The translations under genes were made by a program, and so were the position numbers. Positions 29,865 through 39,693 of a stretch of 64,000 nt of DNA are shown here, one piece after another. This DNA is from Palleronia aestuarii (GTDB lineage: Bacteria; Pseudomonadota; Alphaproteobacteria; Rhodobacterales; Rhodobacteraceae). The notes under the pieces are model-generated. The model was not told the DNA's origin and made no database searches. It was given only the letters and a program-made list of their open reading frames with translations. Numbering within the stretch: the first letter of the stretch is position 1; the number at the start of each line of letters is the position of its first letter. The DNA lies in the NCBI RefSeq assembly GCF_003253995.1, contig NZ_QKZL01000001.1, positions 371,886-435,885 of the forward strand. Reading direction: 5' to 3'.

Positions 29865-31241
29865 ATGAAGATCATCATCTGCGGGGCTGGCCAGGTCGGC
29901 TGGCAGATCGCACGCCACCTCGCCGGAGAGCGCAACGACGTGACCGTCGTCGACAGTGACGCCGATCTGGTGCGGCAGGCCACGGACATCCTCGATGTCC
30001 AGGGGATTGCGGGCCATGCGAGCTATCCCGACATCCTCGAGAGGGCCGGGGCGCGCGACGCCGACATGATCATCGCCGCCACCCATTCCGACGAGGTCAA
30101 CATGGTGACCTGTCAGGTCGCCCATTCGATCTTCGCCGTGCCGCGGAAGATCGCGCGGCTTCGCGCGCAGAGCTATCTCGATGCGATCTATTCCGATCTC
30201 TACCGCCGCGACCACATGCCCATCGACGTGGTGATCAGCCCCGAGAAGGAAGTGGCGGAGGCCGCGCTGCGCCATCTCTCCTCTCCCGCGACCTTCGACA
30301 CGCAGAGCTTTCTGGGCGGGCGGGCGCAGCTTCTCGGGCTGGTTCTCGACGAGGATTGCCCGGTCCTGAACACCCCGCTGCGCCAGCTTACCGATCTCTT
30401 CTCCACGCTCCGCGTGATGGTCGTCGGCAACCGGCGCGGCGGCGTCCTCTTCGCGCCGGAGCCGGGCGACCAGCTCTTCGCGGGCGACCAGATCTACATC
30501 CTCGTGCATCGCGACGATGTCGATCGCACGATGGAGATCTTCGGCAAGCCGCGGCCAAAGCAGGAGCGCGTGGTGATCATCGGCGGCGGCAATGTCGGCC
30601 TCGCCGTGGCGCGCGAGCTCGAAACCCGCGCCAAGCGCATCCGCGCCAAGATGATCGAACGCGACCGCCGGGCTGCGGAGCGCGCTGCCGATGCACTCGA
30701 GCGGACGATCGTGCTCAATGGCGACGGTCTGTCGATCGACCTTCTCAACGAGGCCAACATATCGCGGGCCGATGCCGTTCTCTGCGTCACGCACGACGAC
30801 AAGGTGAACCTGCTCGCCGCCGTCCGCGCCAAGCAGGCGGGCTGCGAGATGGCGATCTGTCTCGTCAACGATCCGACGCTCCAGCCCCTGATGGCCCCGC
30901 TCGGGATCGACGCCTTCATCAATCCGCGCGCGACGACCGTGAGTTCCATCCTGCGCCATATCCGCCACGGCCGCGTGCGCGGGGTCTATTCCATCGGCGA
31001 TGCGGAGGCGGAGGTGATCGAGGCGCAGGTGCTTTCGACCTCGCCGATCTCAGGACAGCTCGTCCGCGACATCGACTTCCCCGAGGGCGCGCTCGTCGGG
31101 GCGGTCGAGAAGGACGGCAAGATCATACGTCCGACGGGCGCCACCCGGATCGAGGAGGGCGATGTCATCGTGATCTTCGCGCTTGCCGCCGACGTGCCGG
31201 AGGTCGAACGCCTCTTCCAGGTCTCCATCGACTTCTTCTGA
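29865..31241 (+). CDS. trkA: Potassium uptake regulator TrkA
   Basis: The protein has 458 residues. Two RCK modules each carry an NAD-binding N-domain (CGAGQVGWQIARHL at the start, IGGGNVGLAVAREL near 240) and a TrkA-C domain. It gates the membrane channel TrkH by nucleotide binding at the cytoplasmic face. The start at 29865 has GAGAGG upstream; the frame begins 13 codons earlier. It is followed three bases later by trkH. Confidence 0.96.
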   Translation: MKIIICGAGQVGWQIARHLAGERNDVTVVDSDADLVRQATDILDVQGIAGHASYPDILERAGARDADMIIAATHSDEVNMVTCQVAHSIFAVPRKIARLRAQSYLDAIYSDLYRRDHMPIDVVISPEKEVAEAALRHLSSPATFDTQSFLGGRAQLLGLVLDEDCPVLNTPLRQLTDLFSTLRVMVVGNRRGGVLFAPEPGDQLFAGDQIYILVHRDDVDRTMEIFGKPRPKQERVVIIGGGNVGLAVARELETRAKRIRAKMIERDRRAAERAADALERTIVLNGDGLSIDLLNEANISRADAVLCVTHDDKVNLLAAVRAKQAGCEMAICLVNDPTLQPLMAPLGIDAFINPRATTVSSILRHIRHGRVRGVYSIGDAEAEVIEAQVLSTSPISGQLVRDIDFPEGALVGAVEKDGKIIRPTGATRIEEGDVIVIFALAADVPEVERLFQVSIDFF

Positions 31242-31244
31242 TCC

Positions 31245-32750
31245 ATGGACCGTCTCGCGCGCCAGCCCTTCATCCTGACCCTCATGGGGATCGGCGCGAT
31301 CGCGATGTTCCTCCCCGCGATCCATGCCTACCACGTGCGCGACCTGCACGAGGCGCGCAGCTTCTTCTATTCCGGCGCCTTGCTGATGGTGTTCGTGACG
31401 CTTGTCTGCATCGCGGTCGCCTCGGGGCGGCGGCGGCGCCGGGCGGCGGGGCTACTGCTCTCGCTCGTCGCGACGCTGATCGTGCTGCCGCCGATCCTGG
31501 CGATGCCGTTCTACGAGGCGCTCGGGGACGTGAGCTGGATCGAATGCTGGTTCGAGATGGTGAGCGCGTTGACCACGACAGGCGCGACGATGTTTCCCGA
31601 CCCGGGCGGTCTGCCCGACAGCTTGCATCTTTGGCGAGGTCTCGTCGCCTGGCTCGGGGGGCTCCTGTTCTGGATCGGGGCGGTGGCGATCCTCGCGCCG
31701 CTCAATCTCGGCGGGTTCGAGGTGGTCACGATCGACCAGCTCTCCGCCCGGCGCAGCGTGCTCCGGGAGCGGGGCAGCGGCGACGCGGTCGAGCGCCTGC
31801 ACCGCTATACCGTCCGGTTGACGCCGATCTACGTGGGTCTGACGCTCACGCTCTGGACCTTGCTCGTCCTCGTGGGCCACGAGCCGCTCGACGGGGCGAT
31901 CCTTGCGATGTCCACCCTCTCGACCTCGGGGATTACCGCGGGAACGGTGACCGAGGGGCCATTCGCAGCCGAATTCGTCATCGCCATTTTCCTGGTCTTC
32001 GCGCTCTCCCGTCTGACCTTCCAGACCGACGGTATCGTCCGGCGGCCCGGATACATGTTCCGCGACCCCGAGATCCGGCTGTCGCTGTTCCTCATCCTCG
32101 CCGTCACCGCGTTCCTGTTCCTGCGCCATTGGGTTGGCGCTTTCGAGGAGGAGGACCAGGAGGATCTGGCCGCCGCGGGCCGCGCGCTCTGGGGCACCAT
32201 CTTCACTACGATATCGTTCCTGACCACGACAGGCTTCGAGAGCGCGGCCTTCGTGCATGCCCGCGACTGGTCGGGCCTGCAGACGACGGGTCTCGTCCTG
32301 ATGGGGCTGGCACTTGTCGGGGGCGGCGTCGCGACCACGGCGGGCGGCGTGAAACTCCTGCGGATCTACGCGCTCTACAAGCACGGGCGGCGGGAGATGG
32401 AGCGTCTCGTCCACCCGTCCTCGATCGGCGGATCGGGCGCCGTGGGACGGCGGTTGCGGCGCGAGGGCGCTTTCGTGGCCTGGATCTTCTTCATGCTCTT
32501 CGCGATATCGCTCGCCGTGATCATGGCGGCGCTTACTTTGGCGGGGCAGGATTTCGAGGAATCCCTGATCCTCACGATCTCGGCGCTCTCGACCACGGGG
32601 CCGGTCGCGGAAGTTGCGGGCGAGGTTCCGATCCGCTTTGCCGATCTCTCGACCTCCGCGCAGGTCATCACCGCGCTCGCGATGATCCTCGGACGGCTCG
32701 AGACGCTGGCTTTCATCGCGCTCTTCAACCGCGGATTCTGGCACAGCTGA
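31245..32750 (+). CDS. trkH: TrkH family potassium transporter
   Basis: The protein has 501 residues, with about ten or more membrane helices. It carries the pore-loop signatures of the family, such as [36 protein letters not shown] and [11 protein letters not shown], four repeats in all. It imports potassium with TrkA encoded just upstream. Length and repeats are normal. Confidence 0.95.
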   Translation: MDRLARQPFILTLMGIGAIAMFLPAIHAYHVRDLHEARSFFYSGALLMVFVTLVCIAVASGRRRRRAAGLLLSLVATLIVLPPILAMPFYEALGDVSWIECWFEMVSALTTTGATMFPDPGGLPDSLHLWRGLVAWLGGLLFWIGAVAILAPLNLGGFEVVTIDQLSARRSVLRERGSGDAVERLHRYTVRLTPIYVGLTLTLWTLLVLVGHEPLDGAILAMSTLSTSGITAGTVTEGPFAAEFVIAIFLVFALSRLTFQTDGIVRRPGYMFRDPEIRLSLFLILAVTAFLFLRHWVGAFEEEDQEDLAAAGRALWGTIFTTISFLTTTGFESAAFVHARDWSGLQTTGLVLMGLALVGGGVATTAGGVKLLRIYALYKHGRREMERLVHPSSIGGSGAVGRRLRREGAFVAWIFFMLFAISLAVIMAALTLAGQDFEESLILTISALSTTGPVAEVAGEVPIRFADLSTSAQVITALAMILGRLETLAFIALFNRGFWHS

Positions 32751-32901
32751 GGCCTTGGGGGCGTGGTGTCGGGGACATAGCCGCCGGAGATCGGGTTTTT
32801 GCGCTGGATCCTGCGGTCCCGCCTCTTCATACTGCCGCGAAATCGATCCCCGGGAACGGCGCTTCCCCGGCGGTAGCAAAAACAAGAAGTCAGGAACGCG
32901 C

Positions 32902-33141
32902 ATGGCCGGCGACAAGCAGAACCTGCAGGAGACCTTCCTCAACCACGTCCGCAAGACGAAGGTGCCGGTGACGATCTTCCTCATCAACGGGGTGAAGCTT
33001 CAGGGCGTCATCACGTGGTTCGACAATTTCTGCGTTCTTCTGCGGCGCGACGGGCAATCGCAGCTCGTCTTCAAGGGCGCGATTTCCACGATCATGCCGT
33101 CGCAGCCGATCACGCTTTTCGAGGGCGACGACGCGTCGTGA
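32902..33141 (+). CDS. hfq: RNA chaperone Hfq
   Basis: The protein has 79 residues. The Sm fold is complete: [38 protein letters not shown] and the Sm2 stretch. Hfq pairs small RNAs with mRNAs. The usual alphaproteobacterial short C-tail is present. I start at 32902; an upstream frame in the ORF has no ribosome site. hflX follows after 31 bases, as in many proteobacteria. Confidence 0.97.
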   Translation: MAGDKQNLQETFLNHVRKTKVPVTIFLINGVKLQGVITWFDNFCVLLRRDGQSQLVFKGAISTIMPSQPITLFEGDDAS

Positions 33142-33172
33142 ACTTCGAGGTGCCGTGCGGCGTTGAGCGTTC

Positions 33173-34429
33173 ATGACGACGCGCGCCTGGGTCCTGCACC
33201 CCGACATCCAGACCGAACGAGACCGCCGCGAGGCCGAACCCGCGCTGGCGGAAGCGATTGCGCTCGCCACCGCGCTGCCCGGCCTTTCGGTAGAGGGGGG
33301 CGACGTCGTGCGCCTGCCCCGCGCCCATCCCGGCCATCTTTTCGGCACCGGCAAGCTCGCGGAACTCAAGGACCGGTTCCACGAGAGCGAGATCGAGCTC
33401 GTCCTGATCGACGGCCCCGTATCGCCGGTACAGCAGCGGAATCTCGAGACCGCGTGGAAGCTCAAGGTGCTCGACCGCACCGGCCTGATCCTCGAGATCT
33501 TCTCCGACCGGGCACGGACGCGGGAGGGTGTGCTACAAGTCGAGATGGCCGCGCTGAGCTACCAGCGGACGCGGCTCGTACGGGCCTGGACCCACCTCGA
33601 GCGGCAACGCGGCGGCCTCGGCTTCGTCGGCGGGCCGGGCGAGACGCAGATCGAGGCCGACAGGCGGGCCATCGACGAGCAGGTGACGCGGCACCGCAAG
33701 CAGCTCGACAAGGTGGTCAAGACCCGTGCGCTCCACCGCGCGGCCCGTGCCAAGGTGCCGTTCCCGGTCGTGGCGCTCGTGGGCTATACCAATGCCGGCA
33801 AGTCGACGCTCTTCAACCGGCTCACCGGCGCCGAGGTCATGGCGGAGGACATGCTCTTCGCCACGCTCGATCCAACGATGCGGGCCGTCGATCTCGATAC
33901 CGGGACACGGGTGATCCTGTCGGACACGGTGGGCTTCATCTCGAACCTTCCCACCCAGCTCGTCGCGGCGTTCCGCGCCACGCTCGAGGAGGTTCTGGCC
34001 GCCGATCTCATCGTGCATGTCCGCGACATCTCCCACGCCGAGACGGAGGAGCAGGCGGCGGACGTGGCCGCGATCCTCGCCGAGCTCGGCGTGTCCGACG
34101 ACGTGCCCATGCTGGAGATCTGGAACAAGTCCGACCTTCTCGACGCGGAGGCGCGGGAGGTCGCGGAACGTCTTGCCGGCCGGCGAGAAGGGATCCTGAC
34201 GCTGTCGGCGCTCCGCGGGGACGGGATGGAGGCGCTCGTCTCCGCCATCACCGCCGAACTCGACGAGGCGCGGAGCCGCAAGACGCTGGTGCTTCCCTTC
34301 GAGGCCGGGCGCCGGCGCGCCTGGCTCTACGAGCAGGGCGTGGTCGAGGAGGAGGAGAACCGCGAGGAGGGCGTCGCGCTGCAGGTCAACTGGACCGCGC
34401 GGCAGGCGCGGGCGTTCCACGACCTCTAG
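33173..34429 (+). CDS. hflX: GTPase HflX
   Basis: The protein has 418 residues. The N-terminal HflX domain (HLFGTGKLAELK, SYQRTRLVRAW, GGLGFVGGPGETQIE) precedes a GTPase domain with G1 GYTNAGKST, DTVGFI as G3 and NKSD as G4. HflX splits or rescues stalled 70S ribosomes, mainly in heat stress. Its stop overlaps that of convergent dsbB by two or three bases. Confidence 0.96.
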   Translation: MTTRAWVLHPDIQTERDRREAEPALAEAIALATALPGLSVEGGDVVRLPRAHPGHLFGTGKLAELKDRFHESEIELVLIDGPVSPVQQRNLETAWKLKVLDRTGLILEIFSDRARTREGVLQVEMAALSYQRTRLVRAWTHLERQRGGLGFVGGPGETQIEADRRAIDEQVTRHRKQLDKVVKTRALHRAARAKVPFPVVALVGYTNAGKSTLFNRLTGAEVMAEDMLFATLDPTMRAVDLDTGTRVILSDTVGFISNLPTQLVAAFRATLEEVLAADLIVHVRDISHAETEEQAADVAAILAELGVSDDVPMLEIWNKSDLLDAEAREVAERLAGRREGILTLSALRGDGMEALVSAITAELDEARSRKTLVLPFEAGRRRAWLYEQGVVEEEENREEGVALQVNWTARQARAFHDL

Positions 34430-34932
34430 CCGCGTCGCACCTCCGGCGCTGAACCCTGCAGCGACGGCGCCCGAAGCAGGCGCAGCATCGCCACGGCCCA
34501 AACCAGCGCGAGGCAGAGCGACAGGATCGCGTTCCACGACGCCATCGACAGGCCCGCGAAGGCCCAGCTGACCTCGTTGCACATGACGACACGGTCGACG
34601 ACGTCGGCTGACAAGAGATCGGCCCCGGAAAGATTGCCAAGACTCGATCCGCCGGAGCAGGAGGTCGGCCCCTGCCACCAATCCTTCTCGACACCCGTAT
34701 GGTAGAGACCGAGGCCCGCGGTCGTCAGCAGGGCAAGGGTTCCGCCCAGCGCCACCGGCCAGCGCGACCAGAAGACCGCCACGACGCCGAGTGCGATCGC
34801 GACCATGTGCGGCCAGCGTTGCCAGAGACACATCTGGCAAGGCGCATAGCCGAGGCTCTGGAACAGGAAGGCGCCGCCGAGAAGGAGGACCGATCCGAAG
34901 GCGGCCGCGACCATCAGACCGCGGACGCTCAT
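34426..34932 (-). CDS. dsbB: Disulfide bond formation protein B
   Basis: The protein has 168 residues, with four membrane helices. The redox pairs are visible: C32/C35 in CQMC and C92 with C118 in the second periplasmic loop. It reoxidises DsbA and passes electrons to quinone. Its ATG overlaps the DedA-like gene upstream by four bases. Confidence 0.92.
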   Translation of the reverse strand: MSVRGLMVAAAFGSVLLLGGAFLFQSLGYAPCQMCLWQRWPHMVAIALGVVAVFWSRWPVALGGTLALLTTAGLGLYHTGVEKDWWQGPTSCSGGSSLGNLSGADLLSADVVDRVVMCNEVSWAFAGLSMASWNAILSLCLALVWAVAMLRLLRAPSLQGSAPEVRRG

Positions 34933-35507
34933 ACGTATCTCACCAGGGCGAACCCGCCGATCAGCAGCACGACGCAGACGGTGAAGACGAGATTCAGGCG
35001 CCGCTCGATGAAGTCGCGGATCGGGGCCCCGAACTTCCACAGGAGCGCGGCCACCAGGAAGAACCGCAGGCCGCGCGCGATGATCGAGGCCGTGACGAAG
35101 ACCGGCAGCGACAGGCCGGTCGATCCGGACAGGATGGTGATCACCTTGAACGGGAAGGGCGTGATCCCCGCGATCAGGACCGCCCAGGCCCCGTACTCGT
35201 TGTAGCGAAGCGAGAACTCGTCGAAACGCGCGTCCTTGCCGTAGAATTCGAGGACCGGCCGACCGACCTGTTCGAAGAGCGTGGCGCCGATCCAGTACCC
35301 CGCAAGGCCGCCGAGAACGGACGCGGCGGTGCAGATTCCGGCGATGAGGAAGGCGCGGCGGGGCCGGGCGAGGATCATCGGGACCATCAGAACGTCGGGG
35401 GGGATCGGGAAGACGCTTGATTCGATGAAGGCGACGATGGCCAGAGCCCAGAGCGCATGGCGGCTCGCGGCGAGGCTCAGTGTCCAATCGTAAAGGCTGC
35501 GTATCAT
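34929..35507 (-). CDS. YqaA-type DedA/SNARE-associated membrane protein
   Basis: The protein has 192 residues. The family motif ESSVFPIPPDVLM, a glycine-rich AGYWIG and the re-entrant FPFKVITILSG are present. These proteins are linked to lipid scrambling or membrane maintenance. It is coupled to dsbB, so both may serve envelope quality. Confidence 0.88.
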   Translation of the reverse strand: MIRSLYDWTLSLAASRHALWALAIVAFIESSVFPIPPDVLMVPMILARPRRAFLIAGICTAASVLGGLAGYWIGATLFEQVGRPVLEFYGKDARFDEFSLRYNEYGAWAVLIAGITPFPFKVITILSGSTGLSLPVFVTASIIARGLRFFLVAALLWKFGAPIRDFIERRLNLVFTVCVVLLIGGFALVRYV

Positions 35508-35787
35508 GCGGTGTCATGCAGCACGCGCGCCCCGGGCCGTCAAGACGCGACGGACGCTTCAGCGGCTCCCGGCCTGTCACGAAACCGCGCCATCCTGTAT
35601 CGCCCTTCCGTTGGCGGAACCGAGGCGGATGATTTTCCCCCGCAACGCTGCCAATCACGCACTGGGGCGAAATGGCGTAGACCGGGCTGATCCACTTCGT
35701 TCGAGGCCGTCGCCGGGCGCACGATGTCGATGAGGCGGGAAAGACCTGCGATCGGCTTACGATATGCGTCCTACGGGGTGATGGGGC

Positions 35788-35871
35788 TGGTGCGGGTGGT
35801 CGGACTCGAACCGACACTCCTTGCGGAAAGGGTGTTTGAGACCCTCGCGTCTACCATTCCGCCACACCCGC
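35788..35871 (-). tRNA. tRNA-Leu(CAA)
   Basis: There is a complete 84-base cloverleaf on the minus strand: seven-base acceptor stem (GCGGGTG/CACCCGC), D-arm, anticodon loop CTCAAAC with anticodon CAA, a long class II variable arm (CCTTTCCGCAAGGAGT region), and T-loop GTTCGAGTC. The discriminator A and the CCA end are encoded. It decodes UUG. Confidence 0.97.
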
Positions 35872-36296
35872 GCCATCGGCGCCCCGCGGTAGCCTCGGGG
35901 CAGGGCTTGTCTACCCTCTCCCGCCGGGAGGCACAATCGTACGATGAACCCTCGGCTTTGCCATTCACGGGGGTAACCTGCGGCGATCGGAGCCGCATGG
36001 AGACGGAAGTTTCCGGGATCGTCGAACGGACGATCCGTTGCGGTCGTCGGACGGCGCAGGCTGCGATGACACGACCGATACACTTGATCTTGCGGATCTC
36101 CCACGCGATCATTCGAGAGCAACAGTCCGCAAGGCGATCGACCTTGATCGCTCGACGATGGCTACGTCATCCGATCGATCGATGACCAACCGTTTCCTGA
36201 GCCCAATGAAATTTGCCCCATGAGCGCCGATCGCGGAACATTCGTCACGGCTTCACACTTCGGTTACAGACCTCACCCGTGCGTATCGGATTGCCC
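35872..36296. other. Intergenic stretch without a supported gene
   Basis: These 425 bases between tRNA-Leu and the AI-2E transporter have no convincing frame. They contain a few GATCGATCGAT runs near 36170 and presumably hold the tRNA and transporter promoters. Confidence 0.6.
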
Positions 36297-37484
36297 ATGC
36301 CTTCTTCTCCTCCCGGGCCGGACGGGCCTCACACGACGCAGACGGGGGAGGGCGAGCAGGTGGTGGCGTCCGTCGACCGCGACGGAGCCGAGATGCTTCG
36401 GGCGACACGGCAGTCGAACCGGATTATGGGGGGCATCCTCATCATCCTCATGGGCGGCGCGTTCTACACCGCGGCCGCCTTCTTCATGCCCGTGGTCCTG
36501 GCTCTGCTCATCGCGTTGACCCTCTCCCCCCTCGTTCGCAGCCTGCATCGAAAGGGCTTGGGCGAGGGAATGGCCGCGGGCCTCGTGGTCCTGCTCTTCG
36601 CCGTCGGCATCGCCGCAGCCTTCGCGGCGCTCGGAACGCCGTTCTTCGATCTCATCGACGATGCGCCGCGGATGGTGGCGGAGGTGCGGGAGAAGTACGA
36701 ACAGATCCGCGATCCGATCTCTTCCGTCACGAACGTCGCCGACCAGGTCGACAACGCGACGGGCGGGGGGTCGAACATTCAGCAGGTCACCGTGCAGCAG
36801 CCGGGCATCCTGTCGCAGGTCGCCGGGTCGGCACTGTCGATCCTGACCACCACCGTCATCGTGATCATCCTGACCCTGTTCCTGCTGGCGAGCGGAGATC
36901 ATTTCGCTGAGCAGATCGTGAAATCCTTCGGTACGCTCACCGACAAAAAGCGGGCGCTCAAGACCGTTCGGGACATCGAGGGGGAGATTTCTCGCTACCT
37001 GCTCACGATCACGCTCATCAACGCGGGCCTCGGTACGGCGGTGGGGATCGCGATGTGGATCCTCGGCATGCCGACGCCGCTTCTCTGGGGTGCCCTGGCG
37101 TTGGTGCTGAACTTCCTGCCCTATATCGGTTCGCTGATCGGCATCGCGATCGTGGGCATCGTGTCCCTCGCCACCTTCCCGACCGTCGGTGTGGCGTTCC
37201 TGCCCCCCTTGGCCTACTTCGCCTGCACGGCGGTCGAAGGTCAGTTCGTCACGCCGACCGTGGTCGGACGGCGGCTTCGCATCAACACGGTCGCGGTCTT
37301 CATCGCCGTCGCCTTCTGGTCCTTCCTCTGGTCGATCCCGGGTGCGTTAATGGCGGTCCCGATCCTCGTCTTCTTGAAGGTGCTCTGCGAGAACGTCCCG
37401 GCCCTCTACGGCCTGGGCCGGTTCCTGTCCGCCGAAGCCGACGATCAGCCCGAACCACCCACCTCCCTGTCGGTCGGCCCTTGA
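36297..37484 (+). CDS. AI-2E family transporter (TqsA/PerM type)
   Basis: The protein has 395 residues and seven to eight membrane helices. The family signature regions are present: FFMPVVLALLIALTLSPLV, the soluble segment between helices 3 and 4, and the C-terminal IPGALMAVPILVFLK. Substrates range from signals to ions. The start at 36297 has weak ribosome binding; a GTG just upstream is possible. Confidence 0.88.
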   Translation: MPSSPPGPDGPHTTQTGEGEQVVASVDRDGAEMLRATRQSNRIMGGILIILMGGAFYTAAAFFMPVVLALLIALTLSPLVRSLHRKGLGEGMAAGLVVLLFAVGIAAAFAALGTPFFDLIDDAPRMVAEVREKYEQIRDPISSVTNVADQVDNATGGGSNIQQVTVQQPGILSQVAGSALSILTTTVIVIILTLFLLASGDHFAEQIVKSFGTLTDKKRALKTVRDIEGEISRYLLTITLINAGLGTAVGIAMWILGMPTPLLWGALALVLNFLPYIGSLIGIAIVGIVSLATFPTVGVAFLPPLAYFACTAVEGQFVTPTVVGRRLRINTVAVFIAVAFWSFLWSIPGALMAVPILVFLKVLCENVPALYGLGRFLSAEADDQPEPPTSLSVGP

Positions 37485-37523
37485 TCCCATAACGGCAGAA
37501 AGGCCAGCCGGTGAATACGCGAC

Positions 37524-37571
37524 CGGCGCAAGAAATTGCGCCGTGACGATCCATGGCATGGTCATGCCATG
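37524..37571. promoter_or_regulatory. Two adjacent perfect palindromes between convergent genes
   Basis: One is CGGCGCAA/TTGCGCCG with a GAAA tetraloop (37524-37543). The other is CATGGCATG/CATGCCATG separated by two bases (37552-37571). They lie between the transporter and the FAD oxidoreductase stops. Either is a terminator-like hairpin, though no T-run follows, or a protein-binding site. Confidence 0.45.
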
Positions 37572-37689
37572 CTGTACGCAGTCGTCGTCACTTGCAGTCC
37601 CGATGAGATCTACAGACTTCGTTGGTCCCATCCGATGGGGACCACCCGAGGCGGCATTCGGTACGAAAAGCCACGTCGGGCCGCGTCCA

Positions 37690-38787
37690 TTACCCGATCC
37701 GGGTCACCCGGGCAGAAAGTGTCAGGAGGCCGGGGATCCGTTCGACGAGATGGGAAACCGCCCGACGCGGCCATCGCTTGCGGAAGAGCGCGTCGACCTG
37801 TTCGGCGCGCCACATCGGCCGGGCAAAGGATTGTCGCAGCCGCCGCGTATAGGTTTGTTGCGAGCGACCCTCGGTGAGGCATTCCGCGAGGACGCGTGCC
37901 CCGAGAAGCGCCATAGTCATGCCGGTTCCGCTCAGCGAGGGCGTGACGGCGGCCTGATCGCCCACGCGCCATAACCAGTCCGGAGAGCCCGGCTCATCCC
38001 AGACGCGGTAGCCGTAAGGGACATGACCGATCGCGGCGGGGTGCGGCCAAAGCGCGTTCCCATCTCTCAGAACGTCCGCCAGTTCGGGACATTCCGCAGA
38101 GATCGTTTGGCAGAGCCGCGCGTAGTCGTGACCGGACGCGGTCCAGGCAAGTCGCGTGAGTGCAATGCTGAAATTGCAGGTGTCCGCATCCATCGGCACG
38201 AGACCGGCATACCCGCCCTCGAAGAAGCACAGAACGATGGTGCGCCGGAGCGTGGCCATGATGTCGTCGCCCGGTCGGTAATGCATCTTCAGGCCGATAC
38301 GGTCGTGGTCCTCGCTGACGACGGGGCGGCGCCTCGAGCCGCGGAGATCCAGCTTGCCGCTCGCAAGCACGATCGTGTCCGCCGCGATGCGCTCACCGCC
38401 GAGCCGGATTTCCCCCTCGCTCGCGGCCGTCACGCGCGCGCCGAGGCGGATCTCGGCCCCGGCCTCGGAGGCGAGACATCGCAACTCGTGATCGAGACGG
38501 CGGCGCGAAATCGTCATCGCCTCGAACGGAAGCCGACCCGGGACATTCCGCCCTCCGGCCAAGAGCCTGATACGATCCACCGGTTCGGCGCCGAGGCGGT
38601 TCAGATCGAGACCCAGGGCTTCGAGCTCTCGGCAGCCTTCGTGGGAAAGGAACTCGCCACACACCTTGTCGCGCGGCACCGGGTCACGTTCGAACACCGT
38701 GACGCGATGGCCACGCTTCGCAAGCGCCAGGGCCGTCGCGCTTCCTGCAAGGCCACCTCCGATCACGACCGTTCCGAGCGAGGTCAT
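37690..38787 (-). CDS. FAD-dependent oxidoreductase of the geranylgeranyl-reductase type
   Basis: The protein has 365 residues. The dinucleotide motif GGGLAGSATALALAKRG starts at residue 10, and a second FAD motif, GDQAAVTPSLSGTGM, lies near 290. Such flavoproteins hydroxylate or reduce aromatic polyketides or isoprenoids. It is the last gene of the type III PKS operon and couples to the small protein before it by ATGA. The layout PKS, methyltransferase, flavoprotein recalls alkylresorcinol/alkylpyrone clusters, where the flavoprotein makes quinones. Confidence 0.87.
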   Translation of the reverse strand: MTSLGTVVIGGGLAGSATALALAKRGHRVTVFERDPVPRDKVCGEFLSHEGCRELEALGLDLNRLGAEPVDRIRLLAGGRNVPGRLPFEAMTISRRRLDHELRCLASEAGAEIRLGARVTAASEGEIRLGGERIAADTIVLASGKLDLRGSRRRPVVSEDHDRIGLKMHYRPGDDIMATLRRTIVLCFFEGGYAGLVPMDADTCNFSIALTRLAWTASGHDYARLCQTISAECPELADVLRDGNALWPHPAAIGHVPYGYRVWDEPGSPDWLWRVGDQAAVTPSLSGTGMTMALLGARVLAECLTEGRSQQTYTRRLRQSFARPMWRAEQVDALFRKRWPRRAVSHLVERIPGLLTLSARVTRIG

Positions 38788-38999
38788 GAACCGTATCCTG
38801 CGGGACGTTTCAATTTGGGCATGAAGCGCTTACCGAGACGGCGATGCGCCTTCGCCACGAGGAAGTTTTGCGGATCGAAACCATCGGGCGCAAACTGTCC
38901 GTAGGACCGAGGCCAAGGAATTCCATGGCCTCCGACCGTAATCCGTCGGGAGCGCGCCCGGATGGACCTGCCCGCAATCCTCGTCACGGCGTCAATCAT
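38784..38999 (-). CDS. Small protein inside the type III PKS operon
   Basis: The protein has 71 residues. It is bound by overlaps on both sides: eight bases with the methyltransferase stop, and ATGA with the flavoprotein start. This strongly suggests translation. It is basic, with no membrane helix, and contains PWPRSYGQFAPDGFDP. I do not recognise it. It could be a broken remnant or an accessory factor. Confidence 0.6.
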   Translation of the reverse strand: MIDAVTRIAGRSIRARSRRITVGGHGIPWPRSYGQFAPDGFDPQNFLVAKAHRRLGKRFMPKLKRPAGYGS

Positions 39000-39693
39000 C
39001 GAGACCCCGTCCGGCGGCGGCGAAGACGTGGGTGAGCGGACCGCGCGACGTATCCAGGTGAACCTGTCCCGGCCAGTACGGCGTCAGCTCGGCATCGCGA
39101 AAGCCCGCGCGGACGCTGACGGCGGCGTCGTGTCTGGTCACGGCATTCGCGCCGATCGCACGGACGGATCTCGCGGCAAGCAGCGCGAACTTCGATCGCC
39201 GCGGCTCGGTCGCGACAAGGAGACGAGAAAGTCGTGCAAGACCCTGGAACAACCGCGGAAGCCCGGCGGCATCGAAATGATGGAGGAAGAGATTTGCAAT
39301 CGTGAGGTCGTGGGGCGTCGCCTCTTCGAGCCAGTCGAAAACATCGGAGGTCACGATATCGACCTTCACGCCCAGGTCCCGGATATTGGAAAGCACCTGG
39401 GGGGAGACGAGCGGTTGCGCGTCCACCAGGGTGATCTCCGTCTCATCCGGGATCGGCGCCAGCCTGCGCAGGACGGCGAGTGTCGCACGGGCGTCGCCGC
39501 ATCCGAGCTCAACGATCCGCCGGGGCGGTCGCGTCGCATGCCGCTTCACCAGCGCCGACAGCATGCGAGGATGCGCCATCAGGGAATTGATGCGACGAAG
39601 ATCGCGGCGCGAGGCACGCGCCTCCGGCGCGTCAGGCGGCATCGTGTCGAGAATTTCGGGAACGAGGCAACGCTCCACGAGGAACCCGCTCAA
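38992..39693 (-). CDS. SAM-dependent methyltransferase of the PKS operon
   Basis: The protein has 233 residues. The SAM motif IVELGCGDARATL near residue 73 and the post-motifs LTIANLFLHHFDAAGL are clear. It probably methylates a hydroxyl of the polyketide or a later quinone. The start is a TTG overlapping the PKS stop (TTGA); GTG at 39678 is an alternative. A much longer frame upstream is antisense noise over the PKS gene. Confidence 0.85.
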   Translation of the reverse strand: MSGFLVERCLVPEILDTMPPDAPEARASRRDLRRINSLMAHPRMLSALVKRHATRPPRRIVELGCGDARATLAVLRRLAPIPDETEITLVDAQPLVSPQVLSNIRDLGVKVDIVTSDVFDWLEEATPHDLTIANLFLHHFDAAGLPRLFQGLARLSRLLVATEPRRSKFALLAARSVRAIGANAVTRHDAAVSVRAGFRDAELTPYWPGQVHLDTSRGPLTHVFAAAGRGLDD